Shown: positions 25,101 through 33,779 of the stretch, piece after piece
How positions within the stretch are numbered: position 1 is the stretch's first letter
Layout of the letters: each line of letters opens with the position of its first letter
Source of the DNA: CAYRFF01 sp964436125
GTDB lineage: Bacteria; Bacteroidota; Bacteroidia; Chitinophagales; Saprospiraceae
Length of the DNA stretch: 64,000 nucleotides
Direction: 5' to 3'
Assembly (NCBI GenBank): GCA_964436125.1
Contig: CAYTBT010000008.1
Coordinates: 40,572 to 104,571, forward strand
Program-made: the position numbers and the translations under genes
The notes under the pieces: generated by a model
The model's input: only the letters and a program-made list of their open reading frames with translations
What the model was told of the DNA's origin: nothing
Databases searched by the model: none

Positions 25101-26447
25101 AATTGACAACCTGTGCAAGGTCGGTGCCCGGTTAAGCATTACCGGATGTCCCTTCAAGATATTCTCCAGTATTTCCCATATCACCGGTTCTTTCCTATCC
25201 ACAAGTTTCTTTGCGGATTTCACGGTTTTCACTATACCGCGTTCAATCAATTTCCGGATAATAAATGGCTTAAATAGCTCCGATGCCATTTCCTTAGGCA
25301 ATCCACATTCATGGAGCTTCAACTTGGGTCCTACGACAATAACAGATCGCCCGGAATAATCCACACGCTTACCGAGCAAGTTCTGTCTGAAGCGCCCTTG
25401 TTTCCCTTTCAGCACATCACTCAATGACTTCAATGCTCGACCACCTTCAGCTTTCACTGCATTGGACTTCCGACTGTTGTCAAATAAAGAGTCCACTGAC
25501 TCTTGCAACATTCTTTTTTCGTTCCGTAAGATTACTTCCGGAGCCTTGATCTCCAGCAATCGTTTCAGACGGTTATTCCGTATAATTACCCGACGATAAA
25601 GGTCATTCAAATCCGAAGAAGCAAATCGTCCGCCATCAAGAGGCACAAGTGGCCTCAATTCAGGAGGAATAACCGGCAAATATTGAATTATTGTCCATTC
25701 CGGTTTATTTTCTATTCGCGTATTCCCTTCTCTGAAGGCCTCTACAACTTTCAATCTTTTTAACGCTTCAGACTTCCGTTGCTGTGAAGTTTCAAATTGT
25801 GCCTGGTGACGTAAAGCAAATGCCAATTGATCCAAGTCAAGTTGTTCGAGAAGCATTTTCACGGCATCCGCTCCCATCTTTGCAATAAACTTATTGGGAT
25901 CATCATTGGGTAATGAAGCATTGTCTTCAGAGATCTGTTCCTTAATCTCATAATACTCCTCCTCGGTAAGCAATTCCATCTTCTTTATGCCGGTGTCCGC
26001 CGCACTTCCCGGTTGTATAACGACATATCGCTCATAATAAATGATGCTCTCAAGATTCTTGCTGGATAAACCGAGCAGATAGCCCAATTTGTTTGGGAGA
26101 GATTTAAAAAACCAAATATGCACGACCGGAATAACAAGCTTAATGTGCCCCATCCGTTCACGTCGTACCTTTTTCCTAGTCACCTCAACACCACATCGAT
26201 CACATACAATTCCCTTATATCTGATCCGTTTATATTTTCCACAATAACACTCATAGTCCTTAACCGGCCCAAATATTCTCTCGCAGAAAAGACCGTCTCG
26301 CTCCGGTTTATATGACCGGTAGTTTATGGTCTCCGGCTTCAATACTTCACCATAGGATCTTTCCAGGATTTCATCCGGTGAGCAGAGTGCTAGCGTGATA
26401 CTGTCAAAATTATTTGTCGTCTGTCTATTTTGTCTATTGAAAGTCAT
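22134..26447 (-). CDS. rpoC: RNA polymerase beta' subunit
   Basis: RpoC forms the catalytic centre of RNA polymerase with RpoB. The 1437 residues match Bacteroidota length. The N-terminal zinc ligands are C67, C69, C82 and C85; the active-site NADFDGD motif lies in GGFNADFDGDQMAVH; the trigger loop/bridge helix segment (GARGSKQQIKQLCGMRGLMAKP) and the second zinc cluster (CESKQGVCATCYG) are intact. It is last in the rplKAJL-rpoBC run, 54 nt after rpoB, and is followed by a hairpin terminator. Confidence 0.99.
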   Translation of the reverse strand: MTFNRQNRQTTNNFDSITLALCSPDEILERSYGEVLKPETINYRSYKPERDGLFCERIFGPVKDYECYCGKYKRIRYKGIVCDRCGVEVTRKKVRRERMGHIKLVIPVVHIWFFKSLPNKLGYLLGLSSKNLESIIYYERYVVIQPGSAADTGIKKMELLTEEEYYEIKEQISEDNASLPNDDPNKFIAKMGADAVKMLLEQLDLDQLAFALRHQAQFETSQQRKSEALKRLKVVEAFREGNTRIENKPEWTIIQYLPVIPPELRPLVPLDGGRFASSDLNDLYRRVIIRNNRLKRLLEIKAPEVILRNEKRMLQESVDSLFDNSRKSNAVKAEGGRALKSLSDVLKGKQGRFRQNLLGKRVDYSGRSVIVVGPKLKLHECGLPKEMASELFKPFIIRKLIERGIVKTVKSAKKLVDRKEPVIWEILENILKGHPVMLNRAPTLHRLSIQAFQPILVEGKAIRLHPLVCGGFNADFDGDQMAVHVPLSQAAILETQVLLLASHNLLNPQDGSPITLPSQDMVLGLYYLTKERESTEDRPVRGEGMTFYSPEEVLIAYNENKVDIHASIKARITSVTDEGDKKSEIIDTTVGRVLFNEIMPKDHPFINELLTKKALKSIIAELIITTSFDETADFLDRIKEMGFYWAFRGGLSFNLGDLIEPSKKDEILANAKKEVQEVWDNYNMGLITNNERYNQIIDKWTFADNMITDNLMKELAAHKDGFNSVYMMLHSGARGSKQQIKQLCGMRGLMAKPRKSGDTGGAIIENPILSNFKDGLTVLEYFISTHGARKGLADTALKTADAGYLTRRLVDVSQDVVINEEDCHSLRGVHVSAVKEGDQVVQSLKERIEGRYVVDEVRHPDTGEVLIPQGEYVTPALADKVEEAEVDTVYVRSVLTCESKQGVCATCYGKNLASGRKGEIGDAVGIIAAQSIGEPGTQLTLRTFHVGGIASVSKSESEIISKHKGIVEFDNIQTIEAEDALGEKVNIVLSRSGELKIMDPKEDDVIITHHIPYGSTLYFDEGDEIIRGQKICEWDAFNAVIISEFGGVAKFVDIEENLTYSIERDDQTGNTDMVIIESKKKLKKIPSIQIVDEDGEVKRTYNLPVGAYISVEDGDEITPGETIAKIPRSLGKISDITGGLPRVTELFEARNPSNPSTVAEIDGVVSFGGIKRGNREVFITNETTGQKRKYLIGLSKHFLVQEGDFVRAGTSLSDGAISPIDILDIEGPGAVYRYLLQGVQDVYRSQGITINDKHIEVIISQMLARVKITDPGDTNLLEREIVERYEFLETNKRIWDKKIVLKRGDSEEYHMGQIISVRELREENSYLRRNDMKQMEVRDAIPAIAMPVLQGITRASLGTESWISAASFQETTKVLSTAAIGAKQDNLVGLKENVIVGKQIPAGTGMRKYRDLIVAPKGTFEAEAVKRAEKESEEAAE

Positions 26448-26501
26448 AATGCTTGGGTATGTAATTTAATTACCTTAAAAAATAATAGAACTGCGCTCCA
26501 A

Positions 26502-29500
26502 TTAATCAAATTGTATATCGAGTGCCAATCCTCTCAACTCATGGATAAGGACATTGAATGATTCAGGGATATTGGGCTCCGGAAGGACATTTCCTTTCAC
26601 AATAGCTTGATAAGCCTTTGCCCTACCCTTAATATCATCTGATTTTATTGTCAACAACTCTTGAAGTATATTACTTGCTCCGAATGCTTCAAGTGCCCAC
26701 ACTTCCATTTCACCGAATCTCTGTCCACCGAATTGTGCCTTACCACCGAGTGGTTGTTGAGTAATCAATGAATATGGACCGATAGATCTCGCATGCATTT
26801 TATCATCCACCATGTGGGATAATTTCAGCATATAAATAACTCCTACCGTTGCTTCCTGCTCAAATTTATCTCCCGTTTCTCCATCATACAAGTAAGTCTG
26901 TCCCAGCTTAGGCAAACCGGCTTCATCCGTCTGCTGCTCAATTTCTTCCATCGTAGCACCATCAAAAATCGGCGTAGAGAACTTAATCCCTTTCTTTTCA
27001 CCGGCCCAGCCAAGCACAGTTTCAAATATCTGTCCGATATTCATCCTTGAAGGTACACCTAGCGGACTCAAGACGATATCAATCGGAGTACCATCCTCGA
27101 GGAAAGGCATATCCTCAGCACGGACAATCCGTGATACGATTCCTTTATTTCCGTGGCGGCCTGCAAGTTTATCTCCTACTTTCAGCTTGCGCTTCTTGGC
27201 CATATAGACCTTGGCGAGTTTTAGTACTCCAGCCGGCAACTCGTCACCGATACTGATATTAAACTTCTCACGCTTATATGAACCTTTTTCCTCATTGACT
27301 TTGATACTATAATTATGGAGTAAACGCGCAATGAGTTCATTGGTATGATCATCTTGCGTCCATCCTGAATAGTCCATCTGATCAAATTCCAGATCCATAA
27401 GCAATTTCTGTGTGAACTTGGCCTTTTCAGGAATCACTTCCACACCGTAAATTGATTTCACGCCATTAGATTGTTTCTGCCCTATGAGCTTCTGAAGTTT
27501 ATCCACAAGAATAGTTTTTAACTCATTCAGAGCAACGGCATGTTTTTCTTCTAGCTCAGCGAGAAGTTCTCTTTCCTTGTCTTTCTGGTGCTTATCTTTT
27601 TTAGCTCTGGCAAATAGCTGGCTATTAATGATAATCCCTTGAGTCGATGGCGGCGCTTTCAAAGAAGCATCCTTCACATCGCCGGCTTTATCACCGAATA
27701 TTGCTCTGAGGAGCTTTTCTTCCGGTGTCGGATCGGATTCACCCTTCGGTGTAATTTTCCCGATAAGGATATCACCTTCACTGACCCATGCGCCGGTTCT
27801 TATCACACCGTTCCTATCCAGATCCCTGGTAGCCTCCTCACTGACATTGGGGATATCATTGGTAAGCTCCTCTTCACCGAGCTTGGTATCTCGTACGTCG
27901 AGCTCGTAATGCTCGATGTGAATTGAAGTAAAGACATCATCGCGCACCACCCGTTCAGAAAGGACAATCGCATCCTCATAGTTATATCCTTTCCATGGCA
28001 TAAATGCCGCTTTCAGGTTTTGCCCCAAGGCAAGTTCACCTTTATCCGTAGCATATCCATCACAGAGAATCGTTCCTTTCTCCACTCTGTCTCCTTTCCG
28101 TACAATTGGTTTCAGGTTAATACATGTTCCTTGATTGGTTCTGCGGAATTTTACGAGCTTATAAGTTTTCTGATTATCTTCAAAGGAAACAATCTGTTCT
28201 TCCTCACTGCGATCGTATTCAATGATAATTTCATTGGCATCGACATAGACAACCTCTCCACTTCCTTCAGCGTTAATAAGCATTCTGGAATCACGGGCAA
28301 CTTTTCCTTCCAGTCCTGTTCCTACAACAGGAGAACTAGGTCGGACAAGTGGTACAGCTTGGCGCTGCATATTCGATCCCATCAAGGCACGGTTGGCATC
28401 ATCATTTTCAAGGAAAGGAATCAATGATGCAGATACACCGACAATCTGATTGGGTGCAACGTCCATAAAATCAACTTCCTCCGGCTCAAGCATAGGGAAT
28501 TCACCGTGTACTCTACCACGGATCTGATCTTCTGTAAAAGCACCTTTCTCATTTATCTGTGCATTGGCCTGTGCAATTTTTTTAAAGTCTTCTGCCTCAG
28601 CACTGAGGTATCGGACATCTTCTCTTTCCAGTTTAACCGTTCCATCGTCAACCTCGCGATAGGGTGTTTCCAGGAAGCCCATTTTATTTACCTTGGCGTG
28701 CACACAGAGTGTGGAAATCAAGCCAATATTAGGTCCTTCCGGTGTCTCGATCGTACATAGTCGGCCATAGTGAGAATAGTGAACGTCACGTACCTCAAAT
28801 CCCGCTCTTTCTCGCGACAATCCTCCAGGTCCAAGGGCAGAGATTCTCCGCTTATGCGTGATTTCCGACAATGGATTGGTCTGGTCAAGGAATTGTGATA
28901 ACTGCGACGTTCCGAAGAAGGAATTAATCACAGAAGAAAGCGTACGCGCATTGATTAAGTCAACAGGTGTGAAGACCTCATTGTCGCGGACATTCATTCT
29001 TTCCCTTATCGTTCTCGCCATCCGAGCTAGACCGACACCAAATTGTGCGTAGAGCTGCTCTCCTACTGTACGTACACGTCGGTTACTTAAGTGATCGATA
29101 TCATCAAGTTCAGCGTCTTGGTTAATAAGCTTAACTAGATACTGAACGATTTCAATAATATCTTCCTTGGTAAGAACTAGTGTCTCCGGATCAATATCAA
29201 GATTGAGCTTGGTATTAATCTTATATCTTCCTACCTCTCCGAGATTATATCGTTTATCAGAGAAGAATAATTTATCAATAATGCCCCGTGCTGTCTCCTC
29301 GTCAGGTGGATCACTACCACGTAATTGACGATAGATATACTGTACAGCCTCTATTTCTGAACTCGACGGGTCTTTCTGAAGTGTATTATAGATTATTGAG
29401 TAATCTTCTTCAATATCTTCTTTCTGTAAAATAACGGTCTCAGCACCTGAGTCCAGGATTAGCTGTATGTTGTCCTTATCTAAGACAACGTCCCTCTCGA

Positions 29501-30332
29501 GGATTATCTCATTTCGTTCAATGGATACTACCTCTCCGGTATCTTCATCGACAAAATCCTCCACCCATTTTTTCAATACACGTGCAGCAAGCTTACTCCC
29601 TATAGCTTTCTGGAGCTGAGTTTTATTTGCTTTAATTTCTTCCGCAAGATTGAAAATATCAAGTATTTCCTTATCAGAATCATATCCGATAGCTCTTAAC
29701 AGGGTAGTGATAGGGAATTTCTTTTTCCGATCGATATAGGCATACATCACCGTATTGATATCGGTAGAAAACTCCATCCAAGAGCCTTTAAACGGAATAA
29801 TTCTCGCTGAAAAGATCTTAGTTCCATTTGGGTGAAAACTCTGAGAAAAGAAGACACCGGGTGATCTGTGCAACTGAGAAACAATCACTCTTTCGGCGCC
29901 ATTAATCACAAATGTTCCTTTGGGCGTGATATAAGGAATATTGCCCAGGAATACATCTTGAACAATTGTCTGAAAATCGATATGTTCCTCATCGTTACAG
30001 GACAATCTCAATTTTGCCTTGAGCGGAACACTATAAGTAAGTCCCCTTTGCATACACTCATCGATATCATATCTCGGAGGATCGATAAAGTAGTCGAGGA
30101 ATTCAAGGACGAAGATATTTCTTGCGTCTGTAATAGGGAAATTTTCTTGAAATACCCGATAAAGGCCCTCGTTCATGCGATTCTCAGGAGTTGTTTCAAG
30201 TTGAAAGAACTCTTGAAAAGACTTTAACTGAATATCCAATAAATCCGGAGAAGGAGCATTCTGGGAAATTTTTCCAAAATTTAGCCTTTTTCCGTTATTA
30301 TGTTGCGCTACTGCTAGATTATCTGAAGCCAT
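26502..30332 (-). CDS. rpoB: RNA polymerase beta subunit
   Basis: RpoB is the second largest core subunit and the rifampicin target. The 1276 residues carry the rifampicin-region cluster I (FFGTSQLSQFLDQTNPLSEITHKRRISALGPGGL) with the sensitive-type residues D, H and S at the classical positions. Just after it the usually invariant C-P-I-E-T-P-E-G reads C-T-I-E-T-P-E-G; the Thr is residue 527 (codon 28752-28754, ACG). C-terminal GGKAQFGGQRFGEMEVWALEA is normal. A hairpin separates it from rplL. Confidence 0.99.
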   Translation of the reverse strand: MASDNLAVAQHNNGKRLNFGKISQNAPSPDLLDIQLKSFQEFFQLETTPENRMNEGLYRVFQENFPITDARNIFVLEFLDYFIDPPRYDIDECMQRGLTYSVPLKAKLRLSCNDEEHIDFQTIVQDVFLGNIPYITPKGTFVINGAERVIVSQLHRSPGVFFSQSFHPNGTKIFSARIIPFKGSWMEFSTDINTVMYAYIDRKKKFPITTLLRAIGYDSDKEILDIFNLAEEIKANKTQLQKAIGSKLAARVLKKWVEDFVDEDTGEVVSIERNEIILERDVVLDKDNIQLILDSGAETVILQKEDIEEDYSIIYNTLQKDPSSSEIEAVQYIYRQLRGSDPPDEETARGIIDKLFFSDKRYNLGEVGRYKINTKLNLDIDPETLVLTKEDIIEIVQYLVKLINQDAELDDIDHLSNRRVRTVGEQLYAQFGVGLARMARTIRERMNVRDNEVFTPVDLINARTLSSVINSFFGTSQLSQFLDQTNPLSEITHKRRISALGPGGLSRERAGFEVRDVHYSHYGRLCTIETPEGPNIGLISTLCVHAKVNKMGFLETPYREVDDGTVKLEREDVRYLSAEAEDFKKIAQANAQINEKGAFTEDQIRGRVHGEFPMLEPEEVDFMDVAPNQIVGVSASLIPFLENDDANRALMGSNMQRQAVPLVRPSSPVVGTGLEGKVARDSRMLINAEGSGEVVYVDANEIIIEYDRSEEEQIVSFEDNQKTYKLVKFRRTNQGTCINLKPIVRKGDRVEKGTILCDGYATDKGELALGQNLKAAFMPWKGYNYEDAIVLSERVVRDDVFTSIHIEHYELDVRDTKLGEEELTNDIPNVSEEATRDLDRNGVIRTGAWVSEGDILIGKITPKGESDPTPEEKLLRAIFGDKAGDVKDASLKAPPSTQGIIINSQLFARAKKDKHQKDKERELLAELEEKHAVALNELKTILVDKLQKLIGQKQSNGVKSIYGVEVIPEKAKFTQKLLMDLEFDQMDYSGWTQDDHTNELIARLLHNYSIKVNEEKGSYKREKFNISIGDELPAGVLKLAKVYMAKKRKLKVGDKLAGRHGNKGIVSRIVRAEDMPFLEDGTPIDIVLSPLGVPSRMNIGQIFETVLGWAGEKKGIKFSTPIFDGATMEEIEQQTDEAGLPKLGQTYLYDGETGDKFEQEATVGVIYMLKLSHMVDDKMHARSIGPYSLITQQPLGGKAQFGGQRFGEMEVWALEAFGASNILQELLTIKSDDIKGRAKAYQAIVKGNVLPEPNIPESFNVLIHELRGLALDIQFD

Positions 30333-30392
30333 TAAATTAAATTTTATATCAAAGAGTGGTAAAAAAGGATTATTAACAATACAGCGAAAGGC

Positions 30393-30431
30393 TTAACAGA
30401 CACAACTACTAAAAGTTGAAGTGTCCGTTAA
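30393..30431 (-). other. Hairpin in the rplL-rpoB gap
   Basis: Read on the minus strand TTAACGGACAC pairs with GTGTCTGTTAA (11 bp, one G-U) with an inner AACT/AGTT stem and a short bulge. It is followed by AGCCTTTCGCTG without a firm T-run. It lies midway between rplL and rpoB, the same place as the attenuator and RNase III site of Escherichia coli, so it may set the ratio of ribosomal protein to polymerase synthesis; that is inference. Confidence 0.55.
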
Positions 30432-30478
30432 ACCCATTATTTAATTATGATGCGATCTTGTATTGCATCATAGTTGAA

Positions 30479-30856
30479 TTATTTTAATTCAACCTCAGCA
30501 CCCACTTCTTCAAGAGCGGCCTTCATGCTTTCAGCTTCATCCTTAGGAAGAGCTTCTTTCAAGGTAGAAGGCGCGTCATCAACGAGTCCCTTCGCATCTT
30601 TTAATCCTATACCAAGAAGGTTTTTCACCTCTTTGACTACTTTAAGTTTGGCACCACCTGCACTTTCAAGAACGACGTCAAATTCAGTCTTCTCTTCAGC
30701 TGCACCGCCTTGGTCCCCACCTGGGCCTGCAGCTACTGCTACAGCAGCCGATGCTGGTTCAATACCGTATTCCTCTTTTAATATGTCAGCGAGCTCGTTT
30801 ACCTCTTTTACGGTGAGATTTACGAGTTGTTCTGCCATGTCTTTCAATTCTGCCAT
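30479..30856 (-). CDS. rplL: 50S ribosomal protein L7/L12
   Basis: L7/L12 forms the stalk dimers that recruit translation GTPases. The 125 residues have the N-terminal dimerisation helices (MAELKDMAEQLVNLTVKEVNELADIL), an Ala/Gly-rich hinge (PASAAVAVAAGPGGDQGGAAEEK) and the C-terminal domain (EFDVVLESAGGAKLKVVKEVKNLLGIGLKDAKGLVD). It follows rplJ by 90 nt, consistent with the standard operon. The hinge insert GPGGDQ is slightly longer than usual. Confidence 0.98.
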   Translation of the reverse strand: MAELKDMAEQLVNLTVKEVNELADILKEEYGIEPASAAVAVAAGPGGDQGGAAEEKTEFDVVLESAGGAKLKVVKEVKNLLGIGLKDAKGLVDDAPSTLKEALPKDEAESMKAALEEVGAEVELK

Positions 30857-30946
30857 TTTTTACGCTTTAGAAATTTTAAAAAATAATTAATAAATCAATG
30901 TATTTGGCGTAATTAATACTTGGAAGCCGTATTTATTTCACTCTTC

Positions 30947-31483
30947 TTAAGCTGCCGCCTCATTCTTTTCTTCAATAGCCTTCAATAATCCGGCTATAGT
31001 GGAGCCAGCTGAAGTAAGAGCGCCGAGAACATTCTTGGCAGGTGATTGCAGTAACATTACAATCTCTCCCAGAAGTTCTTCTCTTGATTTCAACTCGGAT
31101 AATGGAACTAAACTCTCATCACCGAGATAAATGTCTGATTGTATATAAGCACCTTTAATAACCGGTCGCTCAAAGCTCTCGCGGAATTCTTTAATTATCC
31201 GTGCCGGAGCATTGGCTGTTTCGGTAAACATAAGTGCTGTCGGTCCCTTCAATGTTTCGAGAAGGGGCTCATAATTTCTTTCTTCATCAAATGATTTCAG
31301 CGCGATCGTTGCCAGGGTATTTTTGCATACCAGCATCTCCACGTTATTTTCAAAACATTTCCTGCGGAAATCATTGATCTGTTCTACTGTAAGTGTTGAG
31401 GCATCTGTAATGTAGAAGAATTCATTCTGCTCAAATTTCTCCTTAAGCTCCTCGACAATTTGTACTTTTTCTTCTCTAGTCAT
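30947..31483 (-). CDS. rplJ: 50S ribosomal protein L10
   Basis: L10 is the base of the L7/L12 stalk. The 178-residue protein shows the family N-terminus MTREEKVQIVEELKEKFEQNEFFYITD and the KNTLATIAL segment, and its C-terminal helix (LLKAIEEKNEAAA) binds the L7/L12 dimers. It begins 12 nt after rplA ends. In E. coli L10 represses its own mRNA through the leader; the short gap here leaves little room for such a structure unless it lies within rplA. Confidence 0.98.
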   Translation of the reverse strand: MTREEKVQIVEELKEKFEQNEFFYITDASTLTVEQINDFRRKCFENNVEMLVCKNTLATIALKSFDEERNYEPLLETLKGPTALMFTETANAPARIIKEFRESFERPVIKGAYIQSDIYLGDESLVPLSELKSREELLGEIVMLLQSPAKNVLGALTSAGSTIAGLLKAIEEKNEAAA

Positions 31484-31495
31484 GATCTACTGGTT

Positions 31496-32197
31496 TTAAT
31501 CGATTACTCTGAAATTTTTTGTATCAATTTTGATCCCGGGACTCATCGTAGAAGCAACAGTAATTGCTTTCATATAAACCCCCTTGGATGAAGGCGGCTT
31601 AAGTCCTGCGATTATATTGAGTAAGTCACGTCCATTCTCTGCTAGTTTATTGGCATCGAAAGAAACGCGTCCTATGGGAGAATGAATAATTCCATACTTA
31701 TCGACTCTAAATGCGATTTTTCCCTTTTTAACATCTGCTACTGCACCGGCAATATCCATAGTTACTGTACCGGACTTGGGATTAGGCATTAAGCCACGTG
31801 GACCGAGTACACGTCCTAAGCGTCCTACCTGCGCCATAACAGTCGGCTGAGCAATCACAACGTCAAAGTCGAGCCATCCACCTTGTATTTTCTCTACATA
31901 TTCGTCCAACCCGGCATAATCAGCACCTGCACCGAGCGCTTCGTCAGTTTTATCTGCAGAGCATAGTACAAGTACAGTTTTATCTTTTCCCGTACCATGT
32001 GGTAACACAGCCGTACCTCGGACAGCTTGATCGGCTTGACGAGGATCTACACCAAGGTTGATATGTAAATCAACAGATGCGTCAAAATTTGCAATGTTTA
32101 CTTCTTTTACCAGCGTCATTGCTTCTTGCATTGAGTAGAAACGATCATTATCGACTTTCACTTCTGCAGCTTTACGCTTTTTAGTTAGTTTTGCCAT
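31496..32197 (-). CDS. rplA: 50S ribosomal protein L1
   Basis: L1 binds 23S rRNA at the E-site stalk and assists tRNA release. The 233 residues include LTKKRKAAEVKVD at the N-terminus, HINLGVDPRQADQAVRGTAVLPHGTGK, and GRLGRVLGPRGLMPNPKSGTVT with the conserved RGLMPNPK motif, all normal. It sits between rplK (67 nt upstream) and rplJ in the standard order. Confidence 0.98.
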   Translation of the reverse strand: MAKLTKKRKAAEVKVDNDRFYSMQEAMTLVKEVNIANFDASVDLHINLGVDPRQADQAVRGTAVLPHGTGKDKTVLVLCSADKTDEALGAGADYAGLDEYVEKIQGGWLDFDVVIAQPTVMAQVGRLGRVLGPRGLMPNPKSGTVTMDIAGAVADVKKGKIAFRVDKYGIIHSPIGRVSFDANKLAENGRDLLNIIAGLKPPSSKGVYMKAITVASTMSPGIKIDTKNFRVID

Positions 32198-32264
32198 TGT
32201 ATAAATTTTATAAGGTACAAGCGTAGAATTCAGAAATTCAACTCCCTTATCTTATCACAATAAA

Positions 32265-32723
32265 TTAATTTTCGACGGGTTCTGATTCCCAGGGTGCTTT
32301 ACCTTTAACTTCAATTCCCATACTTCTAGCAGTACCTGCTACCATACGCATGGCTGAATCAACCGTGAATGCGTTGAGGTCAGGCATTTTATTCTCTGCA
32401 ATAGCTTTTACTTGATCCCAAGTAACCTTAGCTACCGTATTGAGATTGGGTTCACCAGAGCCACTTTTAATCTTTGCTGCTTCCAGTAATTGCACGGATG
32501 CCGGTGGCGTTTTAATGATAAAACTAAAGGACTTATCCTTAAAAACCGTAATTTCAACAGGAAGTACCTGCCCCATGCGGTCTTGAGTTTTATCATTGAA
32601 ACGCTTACAGAAGTCCATAATATTAACTCCCTTGGCACCCAATGCAGGTCCGACAGGTGGAGCCGGATTGGCTTGTCCACCACGTACTTGTAATTTTATA
32701 AATCCATCAACTTCCTTTGCCAT
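32265..32723 (-). CDS. rplK: 50S ribosomal protein L11
   Basis: L11 forms part of the GTPase-associated centre and is needed for the stringent response to uncharged tRNA. The 152 residues contain the proline-rich N-terminal KLQVRGGQANPAPPVGPALGAKGVNIMDFCK and the rRNA-binding C-terminal domain ending GTARSMGIEVKG. It is about ten residues longer than the E. coli protein because of an acidic tail (KAPWESEPVEN). Order nusG-rplK-rplA is standard. Confidence 0.98.
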   Translation of the reverse strand: MAKEVDGFIKLQVRGGQANPAPPVGPALGAKGVNIMDFCKRFNDKTQDRMGQVLPVEITVFKDKSFSFIIKTPPASVQLLEAAKIKSGSGEPNLNTVAKVTWDQVKAIAENKMPDLNAFTVDSAMRMVAGTARSMGIEVKGKAPWESEPVEN

Positions 32724-32810
32724 ATTCTTCCTATTTATCTATTGGTTAAAGATTTATGCATTTATAAACTCAGGGAAGCGACTATACTGAGTTCAGAAAA
32801 ATAAATCAAT

Positions 32811-33359
32811 TTATGTTTGTTTCTCTACTTGAATAAAATTGAGTTCAACTTCAGTGCCCCGACCAAATATCTTGACAATGACGTTAAGTTTCTTTTTATC
32901 TTCATATACCTCTTTCACATCTCCCACAAAGTCCTTGAAAGGGCCGTCAATAATTTTTACAGATTCACCTTTAATAAAAGGCTCGATAAGTTCTTCACCG
33001 ATATCTTGAGATTCATCTGCTTTTCCGAGCATCCGATTGGCCTCGCTATCTCTCATAGGAGTCGGATTGTTTTTCCCCAGGAAATGAATCACGTTAGGCA
33101 TTCTGGAAATTCTACGGATCATTTCACCGGTGAAGTCAGCCGGATAAGCTTCTATCAATATATAACCCGGTAATATATTACGGTCAATAATAACCTTTTT
33201 ACCACCTCTGATTTTATACACCTTCTCCGAGGGAACAACAACCTGTGTAATTGCATCACCCCAGTTGGAGCGTTCAATGACGAGGTCGATCCTTTCTTTA
33301 ATCTTTCTTTCCTGGTTACTTATGACGCGTAGCGCGTACCATCTTGTTTCATCTGACAT
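32811..33359 (-). CDS. nusG: Transcription elongation/termination factor NusG
   Basis: NusG binds RNA polymerase, couples it to ribosomes and helps Rho. The 182 residues have the NGN domain (WYALRVISNQERKIKERID) and a C-terminal KOW domain (FIKGESVKIIDGPFKDFVGDVKEVYEDKKKLNVIVKIFGRGTEVELNF). It starts 22 nt after secE, the universal pair. Confidence 0.97.
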   Translation of the reverse strand: MSDETRWYALRVISNQERKIKERIDLVIERSNWGDAITQVVVPSEKVYKIRGGKKVIIDRNILPGYILIEAYPADFTGEMIRRISRMPNVIHFLGKNNPTPMRDSEANRMLGKADESQDIGEELIEPFIKGESVKIIDGPFKDFVGDVKEVYEDKKKLNVIVKIFGRGTEVELNFIQVEKQT

Positions 33360-33381
33360 GAAGTCTCTTCTTTATCCGGAA

Positions 33382-33570
33382 TTAAAGGTTATATAAGATG
33401 CCGGTCAGCTGCTTGGATATCAAATCCATGATAAAAACAATAATCACAAAGACTAAGGTAGCTACAACAACGACTCTCGTCGTTGATAAGAGTTCTGGCC
33501 ATGTAGGCCATGTCACCTTGTTTACGAGCTCGTTGTAGCTTTCTTTAATATATACAATTAACTTATCCAT
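33382..33570 (-). CDS. secE: Preprotein translocase subunit SecE
   Basis: SecE is the small clamp of the SecYEG channel. The 62 residues form the short single-span type: an amphipathic helix (LIVYIKESYNELVNKVTWPTWPELLSTT with the conserved VTWPT) and one membrane segment (VVVVATLVFVIIVFIMDLISK). It follows tRNA-Trp by 17 nt and leads nusG. Confidence 0.96.
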   Translation of the reverse strand: MDKLIVYIKESYNELVNKVTWPTWPELLSTTRVVVVATLVFVIIVFIMDLISKQLTGILYNL

Positions 33571-33587
33571 ACTACCTGCTTAAATTG

Positions 33588-33660
33588 CACGGGTAGTAGG
33601 GATCGAACCCACGACCTACGGTTTTGGAGACCGTCGCTCTACCAGCTGAGCTATACCCGT
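33588..33660 (-). tRNA. tRNA-Trp (CCA)
   Basis: The 73-nt cloverleaf has acceptor ACGGGTA/TACCCGT with discriminator G, D arm AGCTCAGCTGGTAGAGC, anticodon loop CTCCAAA giving anticodon CCA, and T arm GTGGGTTCGATCCCTAC. It lies between tuf and secE, the usual place in Bacteroidota. Confidence 0.97.
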
Positions 33661-33676
33661 AAATTAACTAGTAATG

Positions 33677-33760
33677 AAGACACTAAAGTGCACGAAGTTA
33701 TAAAATAACTAAACGCACACTTTAATGTCTTACTCAATGAATGATATTTAAAAATCATTC
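33677..33760 (-). other. Two hairpins in the tuf to tRNA-Trp gap
   Basis: The first after tuf on the minus strand is GAATGAT/ATCATTC (33739-33760, 8-nt loop). The second pairs 33718-33731 with 33677-33690 over 14 bp with one G-U and a large loop. Neither has a clear T-run after it. They may end part of the abundant tuf transcripts or mark a processing site before tRNA-Trp. Confidence 0.5.
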
Positions 33761-33779
33761 ACTACTAGAATATTATAAA

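Noticed and set aside
22134..30332. Frameshift or fusion between rpoB and rpoC
   Set aside because: Both genes are full length with intact ends and a 54-nt spacer.
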